From an uncultured Parasphingopyxis sp. (GTDB lineage: Bacteria; Pseudomonadota; Alphaproteobacteria; Sphingomonadales; Sphingomonadaceae): a stretch of DNA of 10,329 nt. The notes under the pieces are model-generated. The model made no database searches, had not been told where the DNA came from, and saw only the letters and a program-made list of their open reading frames with translations. The DNA lies in the NCBI GenBank assembly GCA_905479515.1, contig CAJQMX010000201.1, positions 1-10,329 of the forward strand. The letters run 5' to 3'. Of this stretch, positions 1 to 7,082 are shown in pieces. A program made the translations under genes and the position numbers. How positions within the stretch are numbered: position 1 is the stretch's first letter; the number at the start of each line of letters is the position of its first letter.

Positions 1-171
1 ATAATTCTGTTTGATGATTTTATGGATAGACTAAAATATTATGAATTTGTAACAAGATTTCTTGAGATCGATCGAGTCATTGGCCGTATGGCAGTTTTCA
101 AAACAAGACAAATCGAAATATCCGCAGATCTTGCGTTCGAATTATCAAGAAACTGCATGCAATACAGATGA
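1..171 (+). CDS. C-terminal fragment, probable class I SAM-dependent methyltransferase-like protein (5' end outside window)
   Basis: The frame is open from base 1 to a TGA at 169-171, giving 56 residues of a C-terminus. The fragment starts ILFDDFMDRLKYYEF and continues through VIGRMAVFK. From memory this resembles the end of class I methyltransferases found in alphaproteobacterial surface-polysaccharide loci, where a core strand with an L-F-D-D-type motif is followed by D-R, a paired aromatic, and a G-R-M-A-x-F strand near the end. The remaining 20 or so residues (to NCMQYR) look like a terminal helix. The next gene starts 36 bases downstream on the same strand, which fits one operon. The open frame and plausible amino-acid composition are seen directly; the family assignment is inference from a short stretch, and the fragment could belong to another Rossmann-type enzyme. 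Confidence 0.5.
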   Translation: MILFDDFMDRLKYYEFVTRFLEIDRVIGRMAVFKTRQIEISADLAFELSRNCMQYR

Positions 172-207
172 GTGTCTCAGTTTTCTTGTCCATAAGTTTT
201 TAGGAAA

Positions 208-1824
208 TTGGTAATTACAAAGAATATTCCTATCTGCATTATGTCTTTCGATAGGCCGGCCTATTTGGACCTGACCATCAAATCTTTGTTGGAGCAAAAT
301 GTTGAAATTGGCGAAGTGCATCTTTTCCAAGATAATGCGGTAAATTTTTTCAGCGGCAACCGATACGCAACCGATGAAGATATCGAAGCATCGGTAGACC
401 TTTTCCGGTCACATTTTCCGTCCGGAAAAATCCATCTCAACCCAAAAAATGTAGGTATTGGGCTGAATTTTGAACGAGCTGAGCAGTATATATTCAGGCA
501 ACGAGAGTTTCAGAATGCCATCTTTCTTGAGGACGATATGGTGTTGGGGCCTTCATATATAAAGACGATGTCGCGGCTCTTTAGCTTCGCCGATAATGCT
601 CAGTCTGCAGATCTAATTGGCTACATCGCGGCCTTTGGTAATCACCGTGCTAGCCTTGAGGTACAGAATGCGAAAAAACACAAAATAGTTCCAATGGGCC
701 ACAGCTGGGGTTTCGGTCTGCGAAAGCAGCATTGGGAAGACGTTCGCAAAATCACCGCACCGTATATCGAACTACTTCAAGACTGTGATTATAAGGACCG
801 CCCACTCAAGAAAATTTCTGAGATTTATTTTCAGCTTGGGCTGGCGGCCGCTGCGATGTCGCAGGACGCAGTGAAGCAGGTTGCTACCAGCTATGTTGGC
901 CGCGTTAGGGTCATGCCATTTATTTGTCAGGCAAAGTATGTGGGGGAGCTGGGGAGCAATTTCACATCCGCTATATTTGAGCGAATGGGGTATGGAAAAG
1001 AGGAAATATTCCCAAATCCACCAGAGAATTTTGAATGGCCGAGTCAAGACCAGCTGATAGAACAATTGGAAAGTGATAGAAATCGGTTTGCAAACCTTTG
1101 CGCTGATAAATGTAGCGCAATCGCTCCGAGTAAGCCCTTGCAAGGTTACTCTCCAACCATTCCAGCCTTCAAGCCTGCGACATTTTTGAGAGTATACTCT
1201 GATGTAAGCAGGAATCCGGCAATACTGCCGAACACAGATAATGGGCAACTTCTTGCTGACGACTTTACAAAATCAATGGGCATAGCAAGGCTAGTTGAAG
1301 CATGCCTTGAGGGCCCGCCGAAAGTCGTATTGCAAGCGCAAAGGACGAAATTTGAAGGTTGGGTCTCGACTGAAGCAAACTGGCTGAGCGTTCTCGATCG
1401 GCAGGCCTGGAAATTCTTTTTTGCCCCGCATGGTGTCGGAGCAGTTCTAATGGAACACGTTCTAAATCAATTTGAACATGATGAAGTTGAAGCCAGCTTG
1501 ACGAATATATTTCACCATTTGGTGCCCGGGGGCCATGCCAGAATAGCAGTTCCTGATCGTAATTTTCAGTCTCGCGGTTACCAAGATGCGCTAACCAAGC
1601 ATCGCAGCAGCTGGGACGTTGATTCTCTTTCGGATGTGATCAATTCAGTTGGATTTGAGGCGCATGCTCTTGAATATTGGAGCTCAGATGGAGAATTCCA
1701 TGCAAAACCATATAGTGAAGATGATGGAAAGATATTGCGCTCTGCCTCAAATGACCAAAGGAATGCGAGCGGTCCTTTGAAATACACTTCTCTGATAATT
1801 GACGCAAAAAAGCCAAGCCTATGA
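208..1824 (+). CDS. Two-domain protein: GT-A-type glycosyltransferase fused to a COG4627-like methyltransferase domain
   Basis: This is a 538-residue protein. Residues about 6-290 look like a GT-A glycosyltransferase that transfers a sugar from a nucleotide donor. It has an opening strand (IPICIMSFDRPAYLDLTIKS), a nucleotide-site segment NPKNVGIG, the metal-binding motif FLEDDMVLG (E108, D109, D110), and HSWGFGLRKQHW, which resembles the acceptor-side W-G-F segment of this group. Residues about 350-538 resemble predicted SAM-dependent methyltransferases: FEGWVSTEANW, EHVLNQF (E416, H417), VPGGHARIAVPD, and the tail LEYWSSDGEFH ... YTSLIIDAKKP. The usual glycine-rich SAM motif is replaced by VVLQAQRTK (373-381), so catalysis by this domain is doubtful. 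The start is uncertain. An in-frame TAA lies at 193-195, and the only standard start before the first strand is TTG 208, which has AGGA (202-205) only 2 bases upstream. ATG 241 would remove the first strand. The protein is probably cytoplasmic or membrane-peripheral. Confidence 0.8.
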   Translation: MVITKNIPICIMSFDRPAYLDLTIKSLLEQNVEIGEVHLFQDNAVNFFSGNRYATDEDIEASVDLFRSHFPSGKIHLNPKNVGIGLNFERAEQYIFRQREFQNAIFLEDDMVLGPSYIKTMSRLFSFADNAQSADLIGYIAAFGNHRASLEVQNAKKHKIVPMGHSWGFGLRKQHWEDVRKITAPYIELLQDCDYKDRPLKKISEIYFQLGLAAAAMSQDAVKQVATSYVGRVRVMPFICQAKYVGELGSNFTSAIFERMGYGKEEIFPNPPENFEWPSQDQLIEQLESDRNRFANLCADKCSAIAPSKPLQGYSPTIPAFKPATFLRVYSDVSRNPAILPNTDNGQLLADDFTKSMGIARLVEACLEGPPKVVLQAQRTKFEGWVSTEANWLSVLDRQAWKFFFAPHGVGAVLMEHVLNQFEHDEVEASLTNIFHHLVPGGHARIAVPDRNFQSRGYQDALTKHRSSWDVDSLSDVINSVGFEAHALEYWSSDGEFHAKPYSEDDGKILRSASNDQRNASGPLKYTSLIIDAKKPSL

Positions 1825-1854
1825 CGGCGCAGACGTCACAGACGGAGTTATAAA

Positions 1855-2487
1855 ATGACTGAAGCCGAAAAGAAGTTTTGCTTCGGTAGTATTCGCCCCA
1901 CTTCTGTGCAGCGGAGGGCGGGGTTTTTAGGCTTGGCGCTCAAGCCAACACATGACGGTGAAATTTTTCACGATATCTGCCAACCGCTTCCAGCACCTCC
2001 GGAGTCAGTACGGGCTATTCAGGCGGAAGATGTACTTGAGCACATCCCAATTGAACTGGTGCCACAAATTTTTGATAATGTTTACGATGTTCTCGTTGCC
2101 GGCGGTCAATTCAGACTATCCGTCCCCGATTACCGGTCTCCAGTATTAAAGGAGCGGAGTGCATATGATGCAGACGGGAATGTTTTAGCAGATTTGCGCA
2201 TGGGCGGGAATATACGTTTCGACGGCAGATCAGGCATCGACGTCGCCTTTAAGCCCGGAGGAGATGCGCACCTTTGGTTTCCGACATACGAACTTATGAT
2301 GGAGCTTGTACTCCAGTCCAAGCTGAGAAGATGTAGTGAAATAAGATGGGTACACTTTTGGCGAAATCCGAAGGATTGGGTGGTATCAGAATTTGAGGGG
2401 GGCGATATGCCGGTCATGCGTTGCCCGCCAAGGGACCCAAGAGCAAATGGCAAGCCAATATCCATAATTATAGATTTCATTAAATGA
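1855..2487 (+). CDS. Predicted SAM-dependent methyltransferase-like protein (COG4627-like), atypical SAM motif
   Basis: This is a 210-residue protein. The recognisable core is FHDICQPLP, then EDVLEHIP (residues 58-65), then AGGQFRLSVPDYRSP (about 82-96). These match the family pattern D-L-x-x-x-L-P / E-H-V-L-E-H / P-G-G-x-x-R-I-x-V-P-D of predicted methyltransferases often found in glycan loci. At the N-terminus, where the SAM-binding L-G-C-G-type motif is expected, it has FCFGSIRPTSVQRR, with a single glycine. The insertion after residue 96 and the C-terminal half (HLWFPTYELM, HFWRNPKDWV) are consistent with the longer members that read '...P-D-x-R-x-P-x-L...'. A good ribosome site, CGGAG (1843-1847), sits 7 bases before the ATG. 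It follows the fusion gene by 30 bases, so the two are probably co-translated and may act on the same glycan. Possible roles are sugar O-methylation or a non-catalytic partner. Confidence 0.7.
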   Translation: MTEAEKKFCFGSIRPTSVQRRAGFLGLALKPTHDGEIFHDICQPLPAPPESVRAIQAEDVLEHIPIELVPQIFDNVYDVLVAGGQFRLSVPDYRSPVLKERSAYDADGNVLADLRMGGNIRFDGRSGIDVAFKPGGDAHLWFPTYELMMELVLQSKLRRCSEIRWVHFWRNPKDWVVSEFEGGDMPVMRCPPRDPRANGKPISIIIDFIK

Positions 2488-2785
2488 TTCTATTGGCTTG
2501 GTACCAGACAGCAAGTTTGATCAAAAGGTTTCGCATTGGAAACTGAAGTTTCCTGAATTATGCCCTTGGCAATTGGAGCAGGTGCAGTTGTGTCGATTGC
2601 CGTTCGCGTGAGGATCCAGGCGACGGCATTGCACGTCTTGTCGAATTTTGACGATCGCAAGAGCGCTCGAATTGCAATGGTCCAGTCTGGCCATCCACTT
2701 ATCTCGCTTCTACATGGTCCCATGTGCAATCGCTTTTAGCGCTTGGTTGTCGGCCAGATATTAGCTCTGAACATGGAACCAAAAT
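2488..2785. other. 298-bp gap without a convincing gene
   Basis: All six frames lack a recognisable protein. On the + strand an ATG at 2484 overlaps the preceding stop (ATGA) but its frame ends after 20 codons at 2544-2546. A second small frame runs 2560-2739 (59 residues, MPLAIGAGAVVSIAVRV...), with no clear ribosome site and no family I recognise. A minus-strand frame (2490-2729) is also unrecognised. A near-perfect palindrome lies at 2538-2553. The gap may be a decayed small gene, or an untranslated spacer carrying a promoter for the glycosyltransferase/sulfotransferase block. I cannot choose between these from sequence alone. Confidence 0.5.
2538..2553. repeat. Short inverted repeat, possible operator or small hairpin
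   Basis: GGAAACT-GA-AGTTTCC: two perfect 7-base arms around a 2-base centre. As RNA it would form a 6-bp stem with a TGAA loop. No run of T follows in either direction, so it does not look like an intrinsic terminator. It lies 51 bases after the end of the methyltransferase-like gene and 232 bases before the next glycosyltransferase. A chance palindrome of this size is possible. Confidence 0.35.
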
Positions 2786-4036
2786 ATGGGTTTAAAAAAC
2801 GATAATGCGAAAGCGCAACTACGACAATTTCGCCGAAACTACGGCTCACGCTATGTGGTAGTGCCCAGATTGGGGGATCCACTGTTTCAGCCTGCTCGGG
2901 CGAGAGGAATTTGGGCAGCTCACCATGCATCTGGCGTTGCTTCGTGCGGATTGAACCCATTGCTTATTGTCGGGCGGTCCAATTTTCCATTCTCACTCGA
3001 GACTCGCGGACGGGAATCAAGCGCTGATCGAATCCTGAAAGATTTCTACGGAATTGCTGAACCCATTGATGTCGCTGTTCTTAACGAGATTGACCGCACT
3101 CGCCTTGACGTGCCGATGGCCCAAGAATCCGCGATCATAGAGTTCTCTCAGAAAACAACCGCAGCGCGCTTCTGTCATCTTCGTGATCCCTTAGTCGCAA
3201 GGTGGTGCAGCATGCACGGGCCGAGTTTTGTCTATGAAGATCATGGTGAAGATTACCATGATATGGCACGACCAACGATGGCTGGTATTCTGAACAGCCC
3301 TGCCTGCCGGTTAGTAATTGCAGTAACTGATACGATTTGCGACCTCTTGATCGAGAACGGCGTGCAGCCAAGGAAAATTAAGGTGCTTGGGAGCGCAGCG
3401 GCATTGCAAGCCAGTCAGCATGATAATTCTCAAATTGAGAAATGCCGAGCTTTTCATCTTCGCGGCGGTCATGAGAAACTAATTACCTACGCTGGTGGCT
3501 TACAACCTGAACGGGGCATTGAGCATATAATCTCGGCGGCGAAAAATTTCCCTCGGTTCAAATTCATACTGATCGGAGGAAATGATGCGGATCGGGAAAT
3601 TTGGACAAATAACACCGCGTTGGAGATTCCAGAGAATATTTTTTGGGCAGGGTACCTGCCTCTCCCTGATGCTGTGCTGATCGAGTCCGCTTCGGATGCG
3701 TTGCTCGTCACGAGAGACGACAGTGACCGACAAAAAATTTCTTCACCGCTAAAGCTCTATGAGTATCTTAGCACCGGTGTTCCGATTATAAGCTACATGG
3801 ATCTGGCGCGAACAAATCGATCAGATTCCACGATTGCTTTGGCAACTTATAAGCCCGCGGAACCGGAATCGTTAACCGAATCTCTAAAGGAGCTTGTTGA
3901 ACGTTTTCCCCGCCTTCCTAGCGGATATCAGGGCAATGTGAATGCGAGCTTGGAACATACGTGGCAAGCCCGAGCCATGAAAGTTATTGAGGCGGTCAAC
4001 GATCAAGACGAAAACTGGGCCGTTGAAAATGGATAA
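2786..4036 (+). CDS. GT-B glycosyltransferase, GT4-like
   Basis: This is a 416-residue cytoplasmic glycosyltransferase expected to move a sugar from a nucleotide-activated donor to a growing glycan. The C-terminal nucleotide-binding half is clear. ITYAGGLQPERGIEHII (from residue 233) matches the family's Y-x-G-x-x-x-x-x-x-G-[IV] strand-loop-helix. KFILIGG follows, then ENIFWAGYLP. SSPLKLYEYLSTGVPIISY (319-337) carries the conserved K323 and E326 that bind the donor phosphate and ribose. The N-terminal half contains DHGEDYHDM, which sits where acceptor-side residues usually lie. Length is normal for GT4. The start at ATG 2786 is the only one after an in-frame TGA at 2768-2770; the ribosome site is weak (TGGA, 2774-2777). 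The gene overlaps the next by 8 bases. The donor and acceptor sugars cannot be predicted. Confidence 0.85.
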   Translation: MGLKNDNAKAQLRQFRRNYGSRYVVVPRLGDPLFQPARARGIWAAHHASGVASCGLNPLLIVGRSNFPFSLETRGRESSADRILKDFYGIAEPIDVAVLNEIDRTRLDVPMAQESAIIEFSQKTTAARFCHLRDPLVARWCSMHGPSFVYEDHGEDYHDMARPTMAGILNSPACRLVIAVTDTICDLLIENGVQPRKIKVLGSAAALQASQHDNSQIEKCRAFHLRGGHEKLITYAGGLQPERGIEHIISAAKNFPRFKFILIGGNDADREIWTNNTALEIPENIFWAGYLPLPDAVLIESASDALLVTRDDSDRQKISSPLKLYEYLSTGVPIISYMDLARTNRSDSTIALATYKPAEPESLTESLKELVERFPRLPSGYQGNVNASLEHTWQARAMKVIEAVNDQDENWAVENG

Positions 4037-5486
4037 ACAATATTCAAACTTAGGCTGGCACCGGCCCGATTCAATCTATGACCTTGTTTGCTATGCAACT
4101 GCGAACAGCAAAGGTTGGATCCTGGAGAAAATTGCCCGGGAAATAATGCAAGCAACAGCGCGGCACAGCAAGCTGGTCTATCTTGAACGAGTGGACGTGA
4201 TGCATTTCCCTGCCATAAGAGCTGACCGCAATTTCTTTCTGAACTTCGATATCGCGATTTGGTGCCTAAAAAAATATCCGGAGCTCCATCGCTCGCTCAA
4301 TTACATTTTTTTTACCCATCCCGATCCGATCCGCACATCCGATCCGGCGACCATTCGCAACACGTTCAATTCGGTTGCGCAAGTTTTCACGATGAATGTG
4401 CAAGATGCTGAGCGTCTTGAGGCTATGGGCGTAGATCCAAATCGCATTTCGACTGTAATAGGAGGTTACGATCCCAGTCTGTTCAGGCCGAGAAGTGCGA
4501 AGCGTGGTACCAGAGTTGGCGTCGTCGGGGCATACTATAAGCGTAAAAACCCTGACAAATTTCTCGAATTCGCACGGGCCAAGCCTGACCAGAAAGTTCT
4601 CGTTGTGGCGCCTGATCCAAACTCTCTGGTGAACTCAGGGTTGAATTGGCGCAACTGGGACAGGTTTGGTGAATTTACAGCGTTGGACAATGTCGAGTTT
4701 GTGGAGGCACGTCATGAGCAGTATCCAGATATCTACAAACAATTTCAGGTCTTTTTGTCGCTGGCTGAGATGGAAGGGGGGCCAATCCCGCTGTTGGAAT
4801 GTTTGGGATCCGGAATTCCAGCGGTCACAACCCGCACCGGTTTTGCACCGAATGTTATTTCTCCTGGTAGCAATGGCTTCCTAATCGATTACGACGCATC
4901 GTTTGATGAGATTGCCAACTTAATCTCGCGATGTGCGCAGATGGATCCAGATGCGTGTACCGCCTCGGTCGCAAATGCTTCCTGGAGCAAATTTGCCAAC
5001 TCGATTTCTGAAAAATTCGATTTCAAATTCAACGGCGGTGAAGTTGTAAGAATCGCTAAAGATAGCCATGGGCAATTTCTGTTCGAACAGGGTTGGCACT
5101 TGATCGAACCGGGCGGTATTTGGAGCCGCGATCCCGTCTCATCGATGCGAATTCCTTTGGCGCGCCGGAAAGCAGGATCATACGAATTAACATTCAAGGC
5201 CTGGGCCTTTGATCGTCCAGATGGACTTCCGCACCATGTTACGGTGCGTTTGAATGGCGTGAACGTCATCGATAGTTTCAGCCTTGATGCTCAACCGCGA
5301 GATCTCACAATTCGGGTTGATGCTAAGAACCCGAGTTCAGGTGGAGAGGTGATCGAATTTCATTGCGATAATATGCTCTGTAGTTCGATGATAAATCCGA
5401 ATAGCAAAAAGGCTTTAGGTATTCGATTGCGACAGCTTTCGGTTGAGTATTTCAAGCGACCGACTCAACCCTCATCGTCTCATTAG
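4029..5486 (+). CDS. GT-B glycosyltransferase (GT4-like) with a C-terminal beta-rich accessory domain
   Basis: This is a 485-residue protein. Residues about 1-335 form a glycosyltransferase: VGVVGAYYKRKNPDKFLEFA marks the start of the second Rossmann domain, and EGGPIPLLECLGSGIPAVTT (249-268) gives the E-x7-E motif (E249, E257) of GT4 enzymes. Residues about 345-485 are a separate domain beginning GWHLIEPGGIWSRD (from G355). It has alternating strands (YELTFKAWAF, HHVTVRLNGVNVID) and ends with NSKKALGIRLRQLSVEY. I know this arrangement from glycosyltransferases of other polysaccharide loci, where the extra domain looks like a carbohydrate-binding beta-sandwich; its role here is inferred. I choose ATG 4029 rather than the in-frame ATG 3987, because 4029 gives an 8-base overlap (ATGGATAA) with the upstream stop, the usual coupling geometry. 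No strong ribosome site precedes either. Confidence 0.82.
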   Translation: MDKQYSNLGWHRPDSIYDLVCYATANSKGWILEKIAREIMQATARHSKLVYLERVDVMHFPAIRADRNFFLNFDIAIWCLKKYPELHRSLNYIFFTHPDPIRTSDPATIRNTFNSVAQVFTMNVQDAERLEAMGVDPNRISTVIGGYDPSLFRPRSAKRGTRVGVVGAYYKRKNPDKFLEFARAKPDQKVLVVAPDPNSLVNSGLNWRNWDRFGEFTALDNVEFVEARHEQYPDIYKQFQVFLSLAEMEGGPIPLLECLGSGIPAVTTRTGFAPNVISPGSNGFLIDYDASFDEIANLISRCAQMDPDACTASVANASWSKFANSISEKFDFKFNGGEVVRIAKDSHGQFLFEQGWHLIEPGGIWSRDPVSSMRIPLARRKAGSYELTFKAWAFDRPDGLPHHVTVRLNGVNVIDSFSLDAQPRDLTIRVDAKNPSSGGEVIEFHCDNMLCSSMINPNSKKALGIRLRQLSVEYFKRPTQPSSSH

Positions 5487-5489
5487 GGA
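5485..5489 (+). promoter_or_regulatory. Ribosome binding site overlapping the upstream stop codon
   Basis: AGGGA lies 8 bases before ATG 5498 and shares bases with the TAG of the preceding glycosyltransferase. It supports the ATG start of the first sulfotransferase and tight translational coupling. Confidence 0.6.
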
Positions 5490-5497
5490 TCGTCGCG

Positions 5498-6238
5498 ATG
5501 CATAATATCAAACCAAATGTTTTGGTCGTAGGCGCCCAGAAGGCGGCAACGACAGCGGTGATTAAAAATCTTCGTAAATTGGATGGCGTCTGGGCGCCGA
5601 GCAAAGAATTGCATTTCTTCTCTGTTCATTGGGCTAAAGGTACCGATTGGTATGAACGAACGTATTCTGAATTGGTTAGGGACGTTGAGCCGGAGAAATA
5701 TGACGCCGACATTTTGATAGAGAAAAGCCCGTCTTATATGGCCGACCCTAAGGCGGCAGGAAGAATCAAGTCTTACGACCCGTTAATGAAGATCATAGTT
5801 TGCTTAAGGAACCCGATTGAACGGGCATTTTCACGATATAATGATATACTGATCGATGAACCTGATCGCATAAATGTTGGTTTTGATGAGATCGTTCAAA
5901 ATGGACTGAAGAATCCAGATCACTTTATTCGAAATGGCCTCTATGCTGAGCAACTTCGGCCGTTTTTGCAAAATTTCCCTCGCGAACAGGTTTTTGTGCT
6001 AGTTCAGGAGCGCCTTGAAGCACGCGGAAGCCATGAGTTTGATCTCTTACTGGCTTTCCTCGGGCTGCCTCTCGGAACCATTCAGCCAAACTCTTTCAAT
6101 TCCAATATTTACAACAGAAAAATGTCTACCCAATCCTGGAAATCTCTCCAAGATTTCTATCGGAGGCCGAATGAAAACCTATTCCAGCTATTAGGATTTT
6201 CCATTTCCGAGTGGGAGCAGGGAGCAAAGATATCTTGA
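5498..6238 (+). CDS. PAPS-dependent sulfotransferase (Sulfotransfer_1/NDST-like)
   Basis: This is a 246-residue cytosolic-type sulfotransferase with no signal peptide or membrane segment. It would transfer sulfate from PAPS to a sugar hydroxyl or amine. The 5'-phosphosulfate loop is VLVVGAQKAATTA (residues 8-20), with K15 the expected catalytic lysine. SKELHFF and EKSPSYM follow, as in heparan-sulfate-type and other carbohydrate sulfotransferases. The 3'-phosphate site is CLRNPIERAFSRY (102-114), with R104 and S112 in the expected places. The C-terminus (FNSNIYNRK ... FYRRPNENLFQLLG) also fits that group. It is slightly short compared with the eukaryotic domain but complete. It starts 11 bases after the glycosyltransferase stop and overlaps the next sulfotransferase, so the glycan built by the upstream glycosyltransferases is the likely substrate. 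The exact position sulfated is unknown. Confidence 0.88.
   Translation: MHNIKPNVLVVGAQKAATTAVIKNLRKLDGVWAPSKELHFFSVHWAKGTDWYERTYSELVRDVEPEKYDADILIEKSPSYMADPKAAGRIKSYDPLMKIIVCLRNPIERAFSRYNDILIDEPDRINVGFDEIVQNGLKNPDHFIRNGLYAEQLRPFLQNFPREQVFVLVQERLEARGSHEFDLLLAFLGLPLGTIQPNSFNSNIYNRKMSTQSWKSLQDFYRRPNENLFQLLGFSISEWEQGAKIS
6219..6224 (+). promoter_or_regulatory. Ribosome binding site that favours the TTG start at 6235
   Basis: AGGGAG lies 10 bases before TTG 6235. The alternative GTG at 6211 sits upstream of this site and has no good ribosome site of its own (the nearest AGGA, 6193-6196, is 14 bases away). This decides the start I give for the second sulfotransferase. Confidence 0.5.
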
Positions 6239-6975
6239 AGCCAATCTTCTTTATGCACATTCCCAAAACTGGCGGGACGTCTTTGCATCACGCTCTTTCA
6301 AAAATCTATGGCCCGAGCGTGTTCTATCCACCTCTTGCAACTGAATACCAAAAAATGCGGTTTGGAGGGAATTTTGAAGCGTTCAACCAACTACTGGCGG
6401 GCTTGAGTGAGCCCGACAAATCAAAATTGCTTCGGGAGCTTAATGAGCAAATGTTTATCGGCGGCCACACGCACGCTGGACTGCTGAATGTTGCGGCATC
6501 TCGCAGATTTTCTATCACGTGTTTGCGCGATCCAATTGATCGATTGGTTTCATACTATTTTCATGCCGTCAGGCCTGATAGCGCGAAACGGTTCCGGCGG
6601 TACGGCAGTGAGACAAAGGGAATGAATTTTTATCAATTCCTAGAGTTTGAGCCGCTACATTCGAAAATCGACAATGTGATTTCGAGATTCCTGATCGGAT
6701 CTCGGGGGAAGCAGCGAATAGACAAATCGGACGCAGTCCAAGCAACTGAAACGCTGCGCCGATTTGATCATATATGTTTCCAGCATCGGCTGCGCGACGA
6801 CATTCTGGATATCTCAAAGAAATTAGGTGTAGATTTAGACGCCTCTACAATGTTGAAAGTTGGTCGCAGCCGCCAAGATTTTTCGTTTGAACCGCCAGAC
6901 CGGCTTGATCGCCGAATTAGACGGTTTGTCGAGGTTGACTACATTCTGTACGACGCTGCGATGGAACGGGCATAG
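6235..6975 (+). CDS. PAPS-dependent sulfotransferase, Sulfotransfer_2-like
   Basis: This is a 246-residue protein from TTG 6235 (254 from GTG 6211). It belongs to a different sulfotransferase family from its two neighbours, resembling the carbohydrate 2-O/4-O-type enzymes. The PAPS 5' loop is FFMHIPKTGGTSLH, immediately after the start as is usual in bacterial members. FIGGHTHAGL stands at the G-H motif. CLRDPIDRLVSYYFH is the 3'-phosphate site, DNVISRFLIG resembles the family's D-N-x-x-x-R-x-L-x-G segment, and FDHICFQHRLRDDIL resembles the segment near the end. All key positions are present, so the enzyme should be active. The TTG shares bases with the upstream TGA (TTGA overlap), which suggests coupled translation. 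The substrate is presumably the same glycan as for the other two sulfotransferases, at another position; that is inference. Confidence 0.85.
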   Translation: MKPIFFMHIPKTGGTSLHHALSKIYGPSVFYPPLATEYQKMRFGGNFEAFNQLLAGLSEPDKSKLLRELNEQMFIGGHTHAGLLNVAASRRFSITCLRDPIDRLVSYYFHAVRPDSAKRFRRYGSETKGMNFYQFLEFEPLHSKIDNVISRFLIGSRGKQRIDKSDAVQATETLRRFDHICFQHRLRDDILDISKKLGVDLDASTMLKVGRSRQDFSFEPPDRLDRRIRRFVEVDYILYDAAMERA

Positions 6976-7024
6976 GAAGAACTTGGCGACTTGGATTCGA
7001 TGCTTAATTAGTTCGATCTGTTTG

Positions 7025-7037
7025 GGACAATTTGTCC
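7025..7037. repeat. Short palindrome in the gap before the third sulfotransferase
   Basis: GGACAA-T-TTGTCC: two perfect 6-base arms around one base, within the 107-bp gap between the second and third sulfotransferase genes. The symmetry with a one-base centre suits a dimeric DNA-binding protein better than an RNA hairpin, and no T run follows. It may be chance. Confidence 0.3.
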
Positions 7038-7069
7038 GATCATCCATTCATTTCACGAATAAACATACG

Positions 7070-7074
7070 AGGAG
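7070..7074 (+). promoter_or_regulatory. Strong ribosome binding site for the third sulfotransferase
   Basis: AGGAG, 8 bases before ATG 7083. It lies inside the longer frame that begins at TTG 7032 and shows that translation starts at 7083. Confidence 0.7.
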
Positions 7075-7082
7075 TAGGCTGC

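Noticed and set aside
772..1248. 158-residue open frame on the minus strand
   Set aside because: It is antisense to the glycosyltransferase-fusion gene, shows no motif, and has unlikely composition (many Cys, Arg, Trp); a shadow of the coding strand.
3987..4028. ATG 3987 as start of the second GT-B gene
   Set aside because: It would create a 50-base overlap and adds 14 residues with no family support; ATG 4029 gives a normal 8-base overlap.
7032..7082. TTG 7032 as start of the third sulfotransferase
   Set aside because: It has no ribosome site and lies in a palindrome; ATG 7083 has AGGAG at 8 bases and gives the normal family N-terminus.
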